The notes under the pieces are model-generated. The model was given only the letters and a program-made list of their open reading frames with translations. It was not told the DNA's origin and made no database searches. Both the position numbers and the translations under genes were made by a program. DNA of 64,000 nucleotides from Psychrobacter cibarius. GTDB taxonomy: Bacteria > Pseudomonadota > Gammaproteobacteria > Pseudomonadales > Moraxellaceae. Positions 1-7,796 of this stretch are shown here, one piece after another; positions within the stretch are counted from its first letter, which is position 1, and each line of letters starts with the position of its first letter. Location: assembly GCA_030686115.1 (NCBI GenBank), contig CP131612.1:2976001-3040000 (forward strand), read 5' to 3'.

Positions 1-293
1 CGCCTGACCATATCGCCGTCGTGACCAATGCTGGATATTTGCTGATATTTGCCCTCGATGATTTGCCTGAACAGGCACGCGGTAAAGGTAATAAGCTGAT
101 TAAATTGAAAGAAAATGAGGAAGTGCTCGCCATCACGCCTCTCAGTCAGCAAGACAGCCTAATTATTACTGCTGGCAAACGCCATGTGACGCTAAAACCA
201 AATGACTTGGCTAACTATATGGGTGTTCGTGGTAATCGTGGTGGTCAGCTACCAAGAGGCTTTCAAAATGTGACGAGTGTTGAGGTTGGGTAG
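1..293 (+). CDS. parC: DNA topoisomerase IV subunit A, C-terminal end (partial)
   Basis: This is the 3' end of a gene that begins left of the window; the reading frame is open from base 3 to the TAG at 291-293. The roughly 96 visible residues match the last blades of the ParC/GyrA C-terminal DNA-wrapping domain, with repeats around GYLLIFALDDLPEQARGKG and GVRGNRGGQLPRGF. ParC with ParE decatenates daughter chromosomes. The short terminal blade and the ending make ParC more likely than GyrA, but the catalytic domain is outside the window, so the assignment rests on this tail. No terminator is obvious before the next gene, 33 bases downstream. Confidence 0.85.
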   Translation, partial: PDHIAVVTNAGYLLIFALDDLPEQARGKGNKLIKLKENEEVLAITPLSQQDSLIITAGKRHVTLKPNDLANYMGVRGNRGGQLPRGFQNVTSVEVG

Positions 294-326
294 TTTTGGT
301 TTAATTATTTTTTATAAGTTGAATAT

Positions 327-1676
327 GTGATTGAAACTATATTAAAAGGTATTAATAACAGAGATATTGCTTCATTTTTTTGGGTGCTAGCAATATCTCT
401 CTTTATGATAGTTCAAAGTTACAGGAAAAGTACTGGTATATTTTTGGCACTTAAAGCTTTAATTAAATCGGTACTTAATAAGAAATTAATAACAATATTT
501 CTTATTTTACTACTCAGTACTTTATGTAGTGTTTATTTTCTCAAGTTCCTCAATCTTTGGGATTTTTCTCAAGTCAAAAATACATTCCTATGGATAATAT
601 TTACAGGTCTATCATTTATTGGGAAGTCTTTTAGTAGCCAGAATTATAAATTATTATTAAAAAGCACTATTCTGACAAACCTCAAACTTCTAATATTTCT
701 TGAGTTTTTTATAAACCTATACGTTTTTAGTTTATCAATTGAAATTTTCTTGGTGTTTATTACCACTTTTTTAGTAATATTATCTGTATTCTCTGAAAGA
801 CGTACGGAAGTAAACGAGGTGAAAGCACATAAAACTATCAATATGTGTATCTTTGTAATAGTCGTTCTACTCTCCACTATTACATTTTTTAAATTTATAA
901 ATAATCCTGAATTTTTTTTAAATCGTTTAAACTTCCTAAACCTAATCACTCCAATCAACTTGACAATACTTTCTCTACCTTCAATATTGTTGTTATTCAT
1001 AGTCAAGTCATACGAAGAATTTTTTGCTTATTATAGTCAGTGTCTGAAACACTCAAATGGAGCCAAAAATATTAAAATAACAATAATAAAAAGAGTAAAC
1101 ATTAAAATAAATAATTTAAACAAACTCAGAATACTTGTTGCTTCAAAAAATATTATAACCTTACAAGGAATTCATGAAGCCATTAGCTTAATTGAAAAGC
1201 ATAATAAGCTTGAAGCTAATCCTCCAGCAGTATCATTGCAACAAGGTTGGTCACCCTATCTAGCTCTTAATTTCTTAAAAGACAAAGAAATACAATGTAG
1301 CTTTTATAAACCTATAGACATTGAAGGATGGTTCGCAAGCTCTAATAGCTACGAATTAAGTAGTTTTCTGAACAATATTTTTTATTATATTTCTGGAACT
1401 GAAAATTATGTTACTCGCTTAAGCTTAAAACTCAGCATTACCGATATTTCCACCCAACAGGAAGATATTGATAAGTTTTGTATGCTGATATCACACCTAT
1501 ATTTTAATGCTACAAACGAGAAAATACAGGACATAATTATTTTTAAAGTTTTAAGCGTCCAAAATTTTGAAATCAATCATGAGCTTTATAAGATATCTGT
1601 AGAAATAAATAAATATATGTATAATAACGGATTTTCAATAAACTTTATCATGAAGAACCATAATCATATCAACTAA
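327..1676 (+). CDS. AT-rich hypothetical polytopic membrane protein
   Basis: I do not recognise this 449-residue protein with certainty. The GTG start has only a weak upstream AAGTTGA. Residues about 12-240 contain five or six strongly hydrophobic segments, and the stretch WDFSQVKNTFLWIIFTG (near 77-93) follows one of them. Residues about 245-449 form a hydrophilic, Asn/Lys/Ile-rich domain with no catalytic motif I can name. The gene is conspicuously more AT-rich than its neighbours, with many AAA, ATA and TTA codons, which suggests horizontal transfer. It follows parC in the same direction but does not look like a functional partner. It could be an accessory or defence-type membrane protein; that is inference only. 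Confidence 0.75.
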   Translation: MIETILKGINNRDIASFFWVLAISLFMIVQSYRKSTGIFLALKALIKSVLNKKLITIFLILLLSTLCSVYFLKFLNLWDFSQVKNTFLWIIFTGLSFIGKSFSSQNYKLLLKSTILTNLKLLIFLEFFINLYVFSLSIEIFLVFITTFLVILSVFSERRTEVNEVKAHKTINMCIFVIVVLLSTITFFKFINNPEFFLNRLNFLNLITPINLTILSLPSILLLFIVKSYEEFFAYYSQCLKHSNGAKNIKITIIKRVNIKINNLNKLRILVASKNIITLQGIHEAISLIEKHNKLEANPPAVSLQQGWSPYLALNFLKDKEIQCSFYKPIDIEGWFASSNSYELSSFLNNIFYYISGTENYVTRLSLKLSITDISTQQEDIDKFCMLISHLYFNATNEKIQDIIIFKVLSVQNFEINHELYKISVEINKYMYNNGFSINFIMKNHNHIN

Positions 1677-1729
1677 AAAATCTATCAATATAGACGGCTT
1701 TTTTACGCTAGTTATAATAGAGAACTCAT

Positions 1730-2209
1730 CTAAGGCTTATTGGATTCAGCATCTTTAAAAATCGCTTTCAAAAAGCTTTTAATCTGAGCACTTGTCATTA
1801 GATAGGGATTATAGTCAGAACCTGCTGAGAAGCTTTTGAGGGCATACTCTTCATCTTCAGCGCTTGATGTTAGATGTTTCACTAAAAACCCATTCCATTG
1901 ACGCGACTCTATTTCCTCTATATTAACAATATTGGGAAAAATGGTTGAATGCTCGTCAAGTATTTTTTCTAAGGCAATATTGATAGCGGGCCTTGTCCCT
2001 TGAAAACTTTGAACGAAATAACCTTCACTAATGACTAAAGCTGAAGCTATATTATTTTCTTCAAAATACCTTCGCCAATACTCAAGCGCGCGAGTCAGCT
2101 CGATTCCCGAATCTAGGTCGACATTTTTGGCGATATATATCATGTTGATAAGAATATGCTCGCCATTTATTTTTTTGCTTTCTGGCGTATGGCTTGTCGC
2201 TATAGTCAT
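1730..2209 (-). CDS. BLUF-domain blue-light sensor protein, short form
   Basis: The 159-residue protein is essentially a single BLUF (FAD-binding, blue-light) domain with a short C-terminal helical tail. The flavin-site residues are present: Tyr25 in IYIAKN, Asn52/Asn53 in ENN, Gln67 in GYFVQSFQG, and the Trp105 region in SRQWNG. The domain carries no EAL or cyclase output, so it would act through a protein partner, as known for BlsA/PixD-type BLUF proteins; BlsA of Acinetobacter has a similar size. The residues after Gln67 read SFQG rather than the usual LEG-type ending, and about 20 residues precede the domain. The ATG is preceded by AAGG at good spacing. The protein probably controls light- or temperature-dependent behaviour; its partner is not visible here. 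Confidence 0.85.
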   Translation of the reverse strand: MTIATSHTPESKKINGEHILINMIYIAKNVDLDSGIELTRALEYWRRYFEENNIASALVISEGYFVQSFQGTRPAINIALEKILDEHSTIFPNIVNIEEIESRQWNGFLVKHLTSSAEDEEYALKSFSAGSDYNPYLMTSAQIKSFLKAIFKDAESNKP

Positions 2210-2485
2210 GAGAAACCTTATTTATAAAAACCTGATCTAATTTAAGATAAAGTATAATCAATAAAAAATTTTTTCTTAGTGGTTTTTTGTCATCTAGCAT
2301 CATTGTATTTCTAGAAATAAGCATTGGAATTTTAATGAGTTAGGACGCTGACACTTCTCGGAGTACAATTGTACTATAAAACTTGGCACAATTACCGCGA
2401 TATCATTATTCTAATAACTAACAAGTCTAATCTGTATTTTCCTATAGCGCTGTCTCAACCTTAACAGATGCCTAACCCACGCCTA

Positions 2486-2535
2486 CTCATAGCTCAGACG
2501 TTGCAAACATCTCATAGCTCAGACGTTGCAAACAT
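2486..2535. repeat. Perfect 25-bp tandem duplication
   Basis: The 25-base unit beginning CTCATAGCTCAGACGTTG is present twice with no mismatch (2486-2510 and 2511-2535). It is non-coding and sits just before a terminator hairpin. Identity of the copies suggests a recent slippage event. Confidence 0.9.
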
Positions 2536-2549
2536 CACTTACTCTTACC

Positions 2550-2587
2550 AAAAAGCCGTCTATACACACTGCATAGACGGCTTTTTT
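2550..2587 (-). terminator. Intrinsic terminator after PEBP-like gene
   Basis: A 14-bp perfect stem (AAAAAGCCGTCTAT with ATAGACGGCTTTTT) closes a 9-base loop. It is A/T-flanked on both sides, so it can work in both directions. On the minus strand it lies about 25 bases after the stop of the PEBP-like gene. Confidence 0.85.
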
Positions 2588-2611
2588 ACGCTCATTAAAA
2601 TGACCAAGGCA

Positions 2612-3127
2612 TCAATACCGACCCATCTCAACCGTTGTCTCAGCAAGCACACTATCGCCTTGCCAAGCCTGCACATCTACCGTATACAGATGGTTTTTTC
2701 CACCTGAACAAGGCGGTTTATACGCCCCTCCCGCTTCCCCTGCACGGCTACGATATTCCGCGACCATCTCAATCCCGACTGGCACTTCATAAGTATGTCC
2801 AAACACGCGTGGTATTTCTGCGCTCGTAGCACCTTCTGGTAGGTTAAATTCTACAATGCCATGTCCACCATGTTGCATACGTTTATTGCTCACATCGTTA
2901 TAAACGAAAACCAAGCTCTCCGCGCCCATCGGTATGTTTGAGACCGTCATGCTCGGTGTGGCTGGATTTTTGCCATCATAGTTTAGACACTGCTGCCCTT
3001 CAGGTATTTTTTTGCCATTCCAAGCAGCATCGTTAAACTTAACATCCATTGCAAAGGCATTGGCAGATAGTGCCAATGTTGCTAAAGCTGTCAAAGTGGT
3101 GACTGATTTTAAGGTAAAAATTTTCAT
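2612..3127 (-). CDS. Secreted PEBP-like (YbhB/YbcL-type) protein
   Basis: The start at 3127 (MKIFTLKS) is chosen because AAAGGAG lies 7 bases upstream; a longer in-frame start at 3154 has none. The 171-residue product has a Sec signal peptide ending at SANAFA (about residue 23), so it is probably periplasmic. The mature part resembles phosphatidylethanolamine-binding-like proteins: a middle stretch IPMGAESLVFVYNDVS, then HGIVEFNLP, and a late NHLYTVDVQAW strand. Conservation is loose, so the family call is tentative. PEBP-like bacterial proteins have no agreed function. The gene is monocistronic with its own terminator. Confidence 0.65.
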   Translation of the reverse strand: MKIFTLKSVTTLTALATLALSANAFAMDVKFNDAAWNGKKIPEGQQCLNYDGKNPATPSMTVSNIPMGAESLVFVYNDVSNKRMQHGGHGIVEFNLPEGATSAEIPRVFGHTYEVPVGIEMVAEYRSRAGEAGGAYKPPCSGGKNHLYTVDVQAWQGDSVLAETTVEMGRY

Positions 3128-3427
3128 ACTAGCTCCTTTAGATAGCGGATACACTGATAAAAACCGTTCATCATTTTGTTAACTGATATTGATCGTTAAT
3201 CTTAACCTTATAATAAATAGCCACTATTAAGTTAATTATATCGTTTAGAGTTTTTGTTAATCTTTCAAATAAGCGCAAATCAATCGCAATGCCAGCAAAG
3301 CGAATACCGCAGCAGTAGCCAAATTTGCATCATCGCAGGTTACTTTATAGGTATTTATCTCTTTGGGTGTGTTGTAGTAGTATCTAAATCATTGGTATTG
3401 AAACGACTAAAAAACAATAGGATCATC

Positions 3428-4258
3428 ATGTTTATCGAAGACAAAATCGCCACAGAAAGTATGACTATCAAGACTCCGACACCCAAGATCATCTTTTTTG
3501 ATATCGATGATACCTTGAGCCGCAATGGCATCATTGCCGAACACAACAAAGCGACCCTTGAGCAGCTTGCAGGTACTGATATTAAGCTGGTGATTTCAAC
3601 GGGACGCTCCAAAGCCATATTGCCAGCAGATATTTTAGCCTTGCTCGAAGCTGATGTCTTAGATGCGATTATTTGTATGAATGGACAGTATAGTTTTGAT
3701 AAAAAGGGTCGGATTAGCCACTATCCGTTGTCCGCTGAGCAAACGGATACCATCGTGCGTCTGTGCCAGCAGAGCGAGTTGATTCATAAGTTTGACTCTG
3801 CCACCCATATCGCATGGTCAGGTGAAAATGAGCGCTTGCGCGAGTTTAATGCCATCACGCCAAACTCTATCGTTGACCCTGAATATCATAAAGGAAATAC
3901 CGTCTATCAATGCTCAGTATTTTTTAACAATCAACAAGAGAAAATGCAAGACGTCGATTTTGCCCAGTACGATTTAAAGCTCGTCCATTGGCATCATATC
4001 GGCGCAGATATCTTACCGATAGAGGCATCCAAGGCGCGAGGCATTAAAGACGTCTGTCAATACTATGGGGTAGATGCCAGTGAGTGTATGGCGTTTGGTG
4101 ATGGGATGAATGATTTAGAGATGTTTGACTTGGTCGGCTATGCGGTGGCGATGGGTGATGCAAAGCAAGAATTGATTGCGCGTGCAGACTTTGTCACAGG
4201 TACGATTGAGGAGCGCGGTATTCAGTCGGTGCTTGAGCAGTTTCATATTGCGTCTTAG
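3428..4258 (+). CDS. Cof-type HAD-IIB family phosphatase
   Basis: A 276-residue haloacid-dehalogenase hydrolase. Motif I is FFDIDDTLS with nucleophile Asp25 and acid/base Asp27, motif II is STGRS near residue 59, the motif III lysine is probably in SKARG, and motif IV is GDGMNDLEMF with Asp225. The large insert between motifs II and III is the C2B cap of Cof/YidA-type enzymes. These dephosphorylate small phosphorylated metabolites such as sugar phosphates or pyridoxal phosphate in the cytoplasm; the substrate cannot be read from sequence. The ATG at 3428 has ATAGGA upstream. The frame extends back to 3254, but those 58 codons look non-coding. Confidence 0.88.
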   Translation: MFIEDKIATESMTIKTPTPKIIFFDIDDTLSRNGIIAEHNKATLEQLAGTDIKLVISTGRSKAILPADILALLEADVLDAIICMNGQYSFDKKGRISHYPLSAEQTDTIVRLCQQSELIHKFDSATHIAWSGENERLREFNAITPNSIVDPEYHKGNTVYQCSVFFNNQQEKMQDVDFAQYDLKLVHWHHIGADILPIEASKARGIKDVCQYYGVDASECMAFGDGMNDLEMFDLVGYAVAMGDAKQELIARADFVTGTIEERGIQSVLEQFHIAS

Positions 4259-4286
4259 TAATCAGACTTTGCAAATTGCTATTTAT

Positions 4287-4327
4287 CTAGGACGTGTCCT
4301 CATTTTTAAAATAAGGACACGTCCTAG
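4287..4327. repeat. Palindromic dispersed repeat, copy A
   Basis: CTAGGACGTGTCCT at 4287-4300 and AGGACACGTCCTAG at 4314-4327 are perfect 14-bp inverted repeats around a 13-base AT-rich centre that itself nearly pairs. It lies between two convergent genes and may double as a terminator. Related copies are at 18519-18569 and 27649-27690. Confidence 0.85.
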
Positions 4328-4333
4328 CAAGAT

Positions 4334-4597
4334 CTAACCACGCTTCGTCATTAAACTATAAACCCAACTACCGATTTTATAAAATCCAACAACAATCAAA
4401 ATAAGCACCACCGCTGCCAGCACATAGGCCAACCAAACAGGCACATTACTCAACCAGCCAATCGTAAATGCCAAACCCATGTACGTCTCAACCGGCCAAT
4501 TAACGATAGGTGTCGGCGAGCCAGCGTTAAACATGGTCATAAAGGCAATTATGCCAAGCACAGCAGTAATCAGTCCAGCGCGTTTACGATTATTCAT
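4334..4597 (-). CDS. Small hypothetical membrane protein
   Basis: An 87-residue protein with two clear membrane segments (about residues 7-25 and 55-80) and a moderately hydrophobic stretch between them (VETYMGLAFTIGWLSNV). It ends with the basic tail SLMTKRG. AAGAGGC precedes the ATG at normal spacing, supporting a real gene. I recognise no family or motif. It is alone on its strand, convergent with the HAD gene and separated from it by the palindromic repeat. Confidence 0.7.
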   Translation of the reverse strand: MNNRKRAGLITAVLGIIAFMTMFNAGSPTPIVNWPVETYMGLAFTIGWLSNVPVWLAYVLAAVVLILIVVGFYKIGSWVYSLMTKRG

Positions 4598-5001
4598 CTT
4601 TTGCCTCTTTTAATTCGAACCATTTAATCAAAATTCGATTATTTTTATTTTATCGATAACCTTTGTATCTTATAAAAACCACGTTGTAAACTCATGGCTT
4701 AAGGATAAAGCAGGTCTCATCATAGCATGATTATTTACGCTTATTATCTTACTCAAATTCAGCAGTAAATCTCATATTTGTGCTTCTATAGATTCTTCAG
4801 CCATTCATCAGCGCCACTTTTAACAATATTATGAAGAACGAACGTCTTCCTTGCCCTTTAAATTCTTAACAATCATAGCCATAATAGTTTCACAACTGGC
4901 TCGATACCTTATATTCAGCACTTAGTATTTAGCCCTTAGCTTCCATTATCTATCATTTAACTTTTTACTCATTTGCATCATTCTTATTTAGGAGAGATAT
5001 T
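4598..5001. other. Gene-free region upstream of the polyamine-binding gene
   Basis: About 400 AT-rich bases lie between two divergent genes. The region should carry both promoters, but I could not identify a convincing -35/-10 pair. I see no hairpin, repeat or small gene here. Confidence 0.5.
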
Positions 5002-6123
5002 TTGACTCATTTATTATCGCCCCACAACATTGCTCGTAGCGCTCGTATACTACCAAAAGCACTATTAGCCGTAGCTGTTGGGCTAGCACTTGCTAGCTGT
5101 AGTAAGTCAGATAATACGGCGGCTGATGGTACAGCGGCGAGTGCTGAAACGCTCAATCTGTATAACTGGTCAGAGTATATGCCGCAAGAAATCCTTGACG
5201 GCTTTACTGAAGAGACAGGCATTCGGGTCAATTACACCACCTTTGATTCTAACGAAGCTATGTACGCCAAGCTTAAATTGCTCGATGACTCTAGCCAATA
5301 TGACTTAGCCATCCCATCGACCTATTATGTCGAAAAAATGGCCAAAGAAGGCTTGCTGCAAGAGCTCGATAAATCTAAATTAAGCAACTTTAAGAATCTT
5401 GATACGTCTTTTACCAATACCAAGGTTGATCCAGAGAACAAATATTCGATTCCTTATATGTGGGGCAGCACCGGTCTTGCCATTAATGGTGACAAGGTCG
5501 ATCCTGCAACCGTAAATAGCTGGAACGATTTATGGCGTCCTGAGTATAAAGGGCAAGTGATGCTGATGAACGATATGCGCGAAGTGTTTGGCATGGCGCT
5601 ATTGACCCTTGGGCATTCAGGTAATAGTAAAAATCCTGACGAAATCAAAGCCGCTTATGAGAAGCTCACGACCTTGATGCCAAATGTGAAGACCTTTAAC
5701 TCGGATGCCTCGCGCATGCCTTATATGGAAGGCGAAACCACGGTTGGTATGAGTTGGAATGGTGAAGCTATCATCGCCAATAACGAAGGCTTGACCAGCT
5801 TGGTTTATAAATATCCAACTGAAGGCGCTATCTTGTGGATGGATAATTTTGTGATTCCGAAAAACGCCAAACAAGTCGATGCAGCCCACAAGTTTATTGA
5901 CTACTTGCTGCGTCCTGAGAACTCTAAAATCGTCAGCGAAGAGATTGGTTATGCGTCGCCTAATATGGCTGCGCGTGAGATGATGCCAGAAGAAGTGCGC
6001 AACAATCCAACCATTTATCCGAGTAAAGACGTACTGGCAAAAGCTGAGTTCCAAGAAGATGTGGGCGATGAAGCATTGCAAGTCTATCAGCAGTATTGGG
6101 ATAAGCTAAAAACTGGTCGTTAA
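5002..6123 (+). CDS. Spermidine/putrescine-binding lipoprotein (PotD/PotF family)
   Basis: A 373-residue extracellular solute-binding protein. Residues 1-32 are a lipoprotein signal with lipobox ALASC (Cys33), so it is tethered in the periplasm. The mature part has the PotD/PotF features LYNWSEYMPQEILDGF and YDLAIPSTYYVEKM, plus WMDNFVIPKNA late in the protein. It would deliver polyamines to a PotABC-type ABC transporter, but no permease or ATPase gene is adjacent, so this is an orphan binding protein. The start codon is TTG at 5002, backed by GGAGAG six bases upstream. A strong terminator follows. I give no symbol because PotD and PotF cannot be separated here. Confidence 0.9.
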   Translation: MTHLLSPHNIARSARILPKALLAVAVGLALASCSKSDNTAADGTAASAETLNLYNWSEYMPQEILDGFTEETGIRVNYTTFDSNEAMYAKLKLLDDSSQYDLAIPSTYYVEKMAKEGLLQELDKSKLSNFKNLDTSFTNTKVDPENKYSIPYMWGSTGLAINGDKVDPATVNSWNDLWRPEYKGQVMLMNDMREVFGMALLTLGHSGNSKNPDEIKAAYEKLTTLMPNVKTFNSDASRMPYMEGETTVGMSWNGEAIIANNEGLTSLVYKYPTEGAILWMDNFVIPKNAKQVDAAHKFIDYLLRPENSKIVSEEIGYASPNMAAREMMPEEVRNNPTIYPSKDVLAKAEFQEDVGDEALQVYQQYWDKLKTGR

Positions 6124-6153
6124 TCACTGTTTGTTGATAGCTGTTACCGCAAG

Positions 6154-6187
6154 AAAACGCTGACTCAATAAAGTCAGCGTTTTTTTA
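6154..6187 (+). terminator. Intrinsic terminator after polyamine-binding gene
   Basis: A perfect stem AACGCTGACT / AGTCAGCGTT with a 6-base loop is followed by a run of T, about 33 bases after the stop codon. Confidence 0.9.
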
Positions 6188-6221
6188 TTTATTCTTTATT
6201 TGGCTGTTATTTAGCTTTTAT

Positions 6222-6323
6222 AGTCGGTTCAATATAATTTGGATACAAGTAAGGCAAGCGAAAGTACTACAAATAGTAGACTAAGCGAGCCTGACACCGT
6301 ATCTGATTTATATAGGATTGACT
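6222..6323. repeat. MITE-like element with 25-bp imperfect terminal inverted repeats
   Basis: Arms at 6222-6246 (AGTCGGTTCAATATAATTTG then GATAC) and 6299-6323 match in 18 of 25 positions as inverted repeats. The 52-base interior is also partly palindromic: AAGGCAAGCG pairs loosely with AAGCGAGCCT, and AGTACTAC mirrors TAGTAGACT. It has no coding capacity. It sits 3 bases from the stop of the first FUSC gene. The architecture fits a miniature inverted-repeat element or a large RNA hairpin. Confidence 0.7.
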
Positions 6324-6326
6324 AAT

Positions 6327-7562
6327 TTATAAGTGCAAATCGGTTTCACTACCTTTATGCTCGATACGGCGCTGCTCGCGGCGTTGATAGCGCAGACCGG
6401 AGGCGGCAAACCATTGCGGCTTAGTCATTTGCAATAAATCACTAAGTCGCTGCAACTGTACTTGTAAGGTTTGGGTCAGCCAAAAATAGCCTTGCCACTC
6501 AAAGCCTAAGTTTTCTACACTTGGATATTCTGATACCGCGATACGCGTAATCGGTCGAAATACTTCATCATTTGGACTACGTAATACCGCCGCCATATGC
6601 TGCATCGCTTGCGTCAATTCGTGCTGATAATGGATAAGCAAAATATGGTTTTCATCGTCAATTTCAATATTAGCCAAACGCGGTGCGGCACTTAACAGCA
6701 AATCAATGGTACCAATAATATTACGATGAGTACGCTGAATAGTCTCTAGTGTTTCCTTTTCAATACCCGATTCACTTGCTGTCGCTGCGATATGCGGACG
6801 CACGGCAAGCAAACGCTTATTGATTTTTTGTAATGCTTTCACCAAGGACTTATTGACGGGTGTATCTGGTATAGAACTGTTCGATGGATAAATAATACTG
6901 GCCGAACTGGTCGCCTTACTATATTTAAACGGCTTGGGCACTAAGACATCCGCATCAATATGATTGCCAACCCCTGCATACAAATTGCTACAGGTTTCAA
7001 GATTACTGGCCAATAAAAACCGCCACATCAACGTCGACTTCAGCGGTAAAATTAACGTCGCGGCCACCGCTACTCCTGCACCAAGCAAAATATTGAACGC
7101 GCGATATAAGCCATCTTGGGCAATATTGCTGTGGTCAGGACTCGACACAATCATCAGCATGGTAATACCTGTCAGCAGACCGATATAGCCCAATTGCTTG
7201 ACCGCCACATAACCGATGATGCCACTGATAATGCCAATCAGCCCATAATACAACCACAGCCAGCCACCGATATCTTTAATCAGCCATAAGAAGCTAAGCC
7301 CAACTACTACCCCAAGCAAAGTACCCAATATCCGCTCTTTAGCCTTGGTATAAATCGCCCCTTGATATTGTAACAAACCCAAAATCACAAACACGGTAAT
7401 GGTCGTCCACTCACCATGCGGCAAGTGCGTAAACTCATTTAACAAGAGCGCAATAAGTACAGCCAGACCCAAACGTATGGCATGCAAAACATCTGCATGC
7501 TGATAACGGGCATAAGGCTCTACAAACGGGGCGGTCAATCGTTGCCAAAAAGTCGGTTTCAC
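6327..7562 (-). CDS. FUSC-family inner-membrane protein, copy 1
   Basis: A 411-residue FUSC (fusaric-acid-resistance/YccS-like) protein. The N-terminal half has about six membrane helices with the FUSC stretch HGEWTTITVFVILGLLQYQG, followed by KAKERILGTLLGVVVG. The C-terminal half is a cytoplasmic helical domain (RPHIAATASESGIEKE, TIQRTHRNIIGTIDLLLSAA). Such proteins are thought to take part in efflux of aromatic acids or other small molecules; no substrate can be given. I choose the GTG at 7562 over the ATG at 7571. The paralogue next door has the same GTG in the same context, with AAGAG 9 bases upstream in both, and this makes both proteins 411 residues. Confidence 0.88.
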   Translation of the reverse strand: MKPTFWQRLTAPFVEPYARYQHADVLHAIRLGLAVLIALLLNEFTHLPHGEWTTITVFVILGLLQYQGAIYTKAKERILGTLLGVVVGLSFLWLIKDIGGWLWLYYGLIGIISGIIGYVAVKQLGYIGLLTGITMLMIVSSPDHSNIAQDGLYRAFNILLGAGVAVAATLILPLKSTLMWRFLLASNLETCSNLYAGVGNHIDADVLVPKPFKYSKATSSASIIYPSNSSIPDTPVNKSLVKALQKINKRLLAVRPHIAATASESGIEKETLETIQRTHRNIIGTIDLLLSAAPRLANIEIDDENHILLIHYQHELTQAMQHMAAVLRSPNDEVFRPITRIAVSEYPSVENLGFEWQGYFWLTQTLQVQLQRLSDLLQMTKPQWFAASGLRYQRREQRRIEHKGSETDLHL

Positions 7563-7644
7563 GCAGGGCATCTCTTATAAGTGAAGGAATAAAAAGTCGG
7601 TTAAATTGTAGCTACTGGCTTAACTATTGATAAAGTCATGATCA

Positions 7645-7683
7645 AAAAATAACGCCTTTTACCTATTAAAAGATAAAAGACGC
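7645..7683 (-). terminator. Terminator between the two FUSC genes
   Basis: On the minus strand a stem of about 12 pairs including G-U (GCGTCTTTTATCT with AGGTAAAAGGCGT) is followed by TATTTTTTG. It is clearly related in sequence to the terminator at 9108-9150, as if duplicated together with the gene. Confidence 0.7.
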
Positions 7684-7796
7684 TGAAGGTCAAAACATGC
7701 TAGCACATAACGACAAAAAAACACCCTACCAACATAGCATTTGGCTATTGGTAATGCTGAAAGCTGCTGACAAATACTTGCTAGCACATCTTATAT

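Larger units (their letters stand above)
1691..2592. repeat. 20-bp direct repeat flanking the BLUF gene
   Basis: The sequence ATAGACGGCTTTTTTACGCT occurs at 1690-1709 and again at 2573-2592. The right copy is the second arm plus tail of an intact terminator hairpin. The left copy has lost most of the matching arm and keeps only a 5-bp stem. The two copies bracket about 860 bases holding the BLUF gene, consistent with a past duplication or insertion using the terminator as its boundary. Confidence 0.6.
2210..2611. other. Intergenic region with 25-bp tandem duplication and terminator
   Basis: About 400 bases lie between the BLUF gene start and the end of the PEBP-like gene. The AT-rich part next to the BLUF gene should hold its promoter, but I cannot fix the boxes. 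A perfect 25-bp tandem duplication occupies 2486-2510 and 2511-2535, and a terminator hairpin occupies 2550-2587. I see no convincing gene. Confidence 0.6.

Noticed and set aside
3254..3427. N-terminal extension of the HAD phosphatase
   Set aside because: The extra 58 codons have no ribosome site and no family similarity, while an ATG with ATAGGA stands at 3428.
5617..6081. 154-codon frame antisense to the polyamine-binding gene
   Set aside because: It lies wholly inside a well-supported gene, with no start signal and no recognisable protein.
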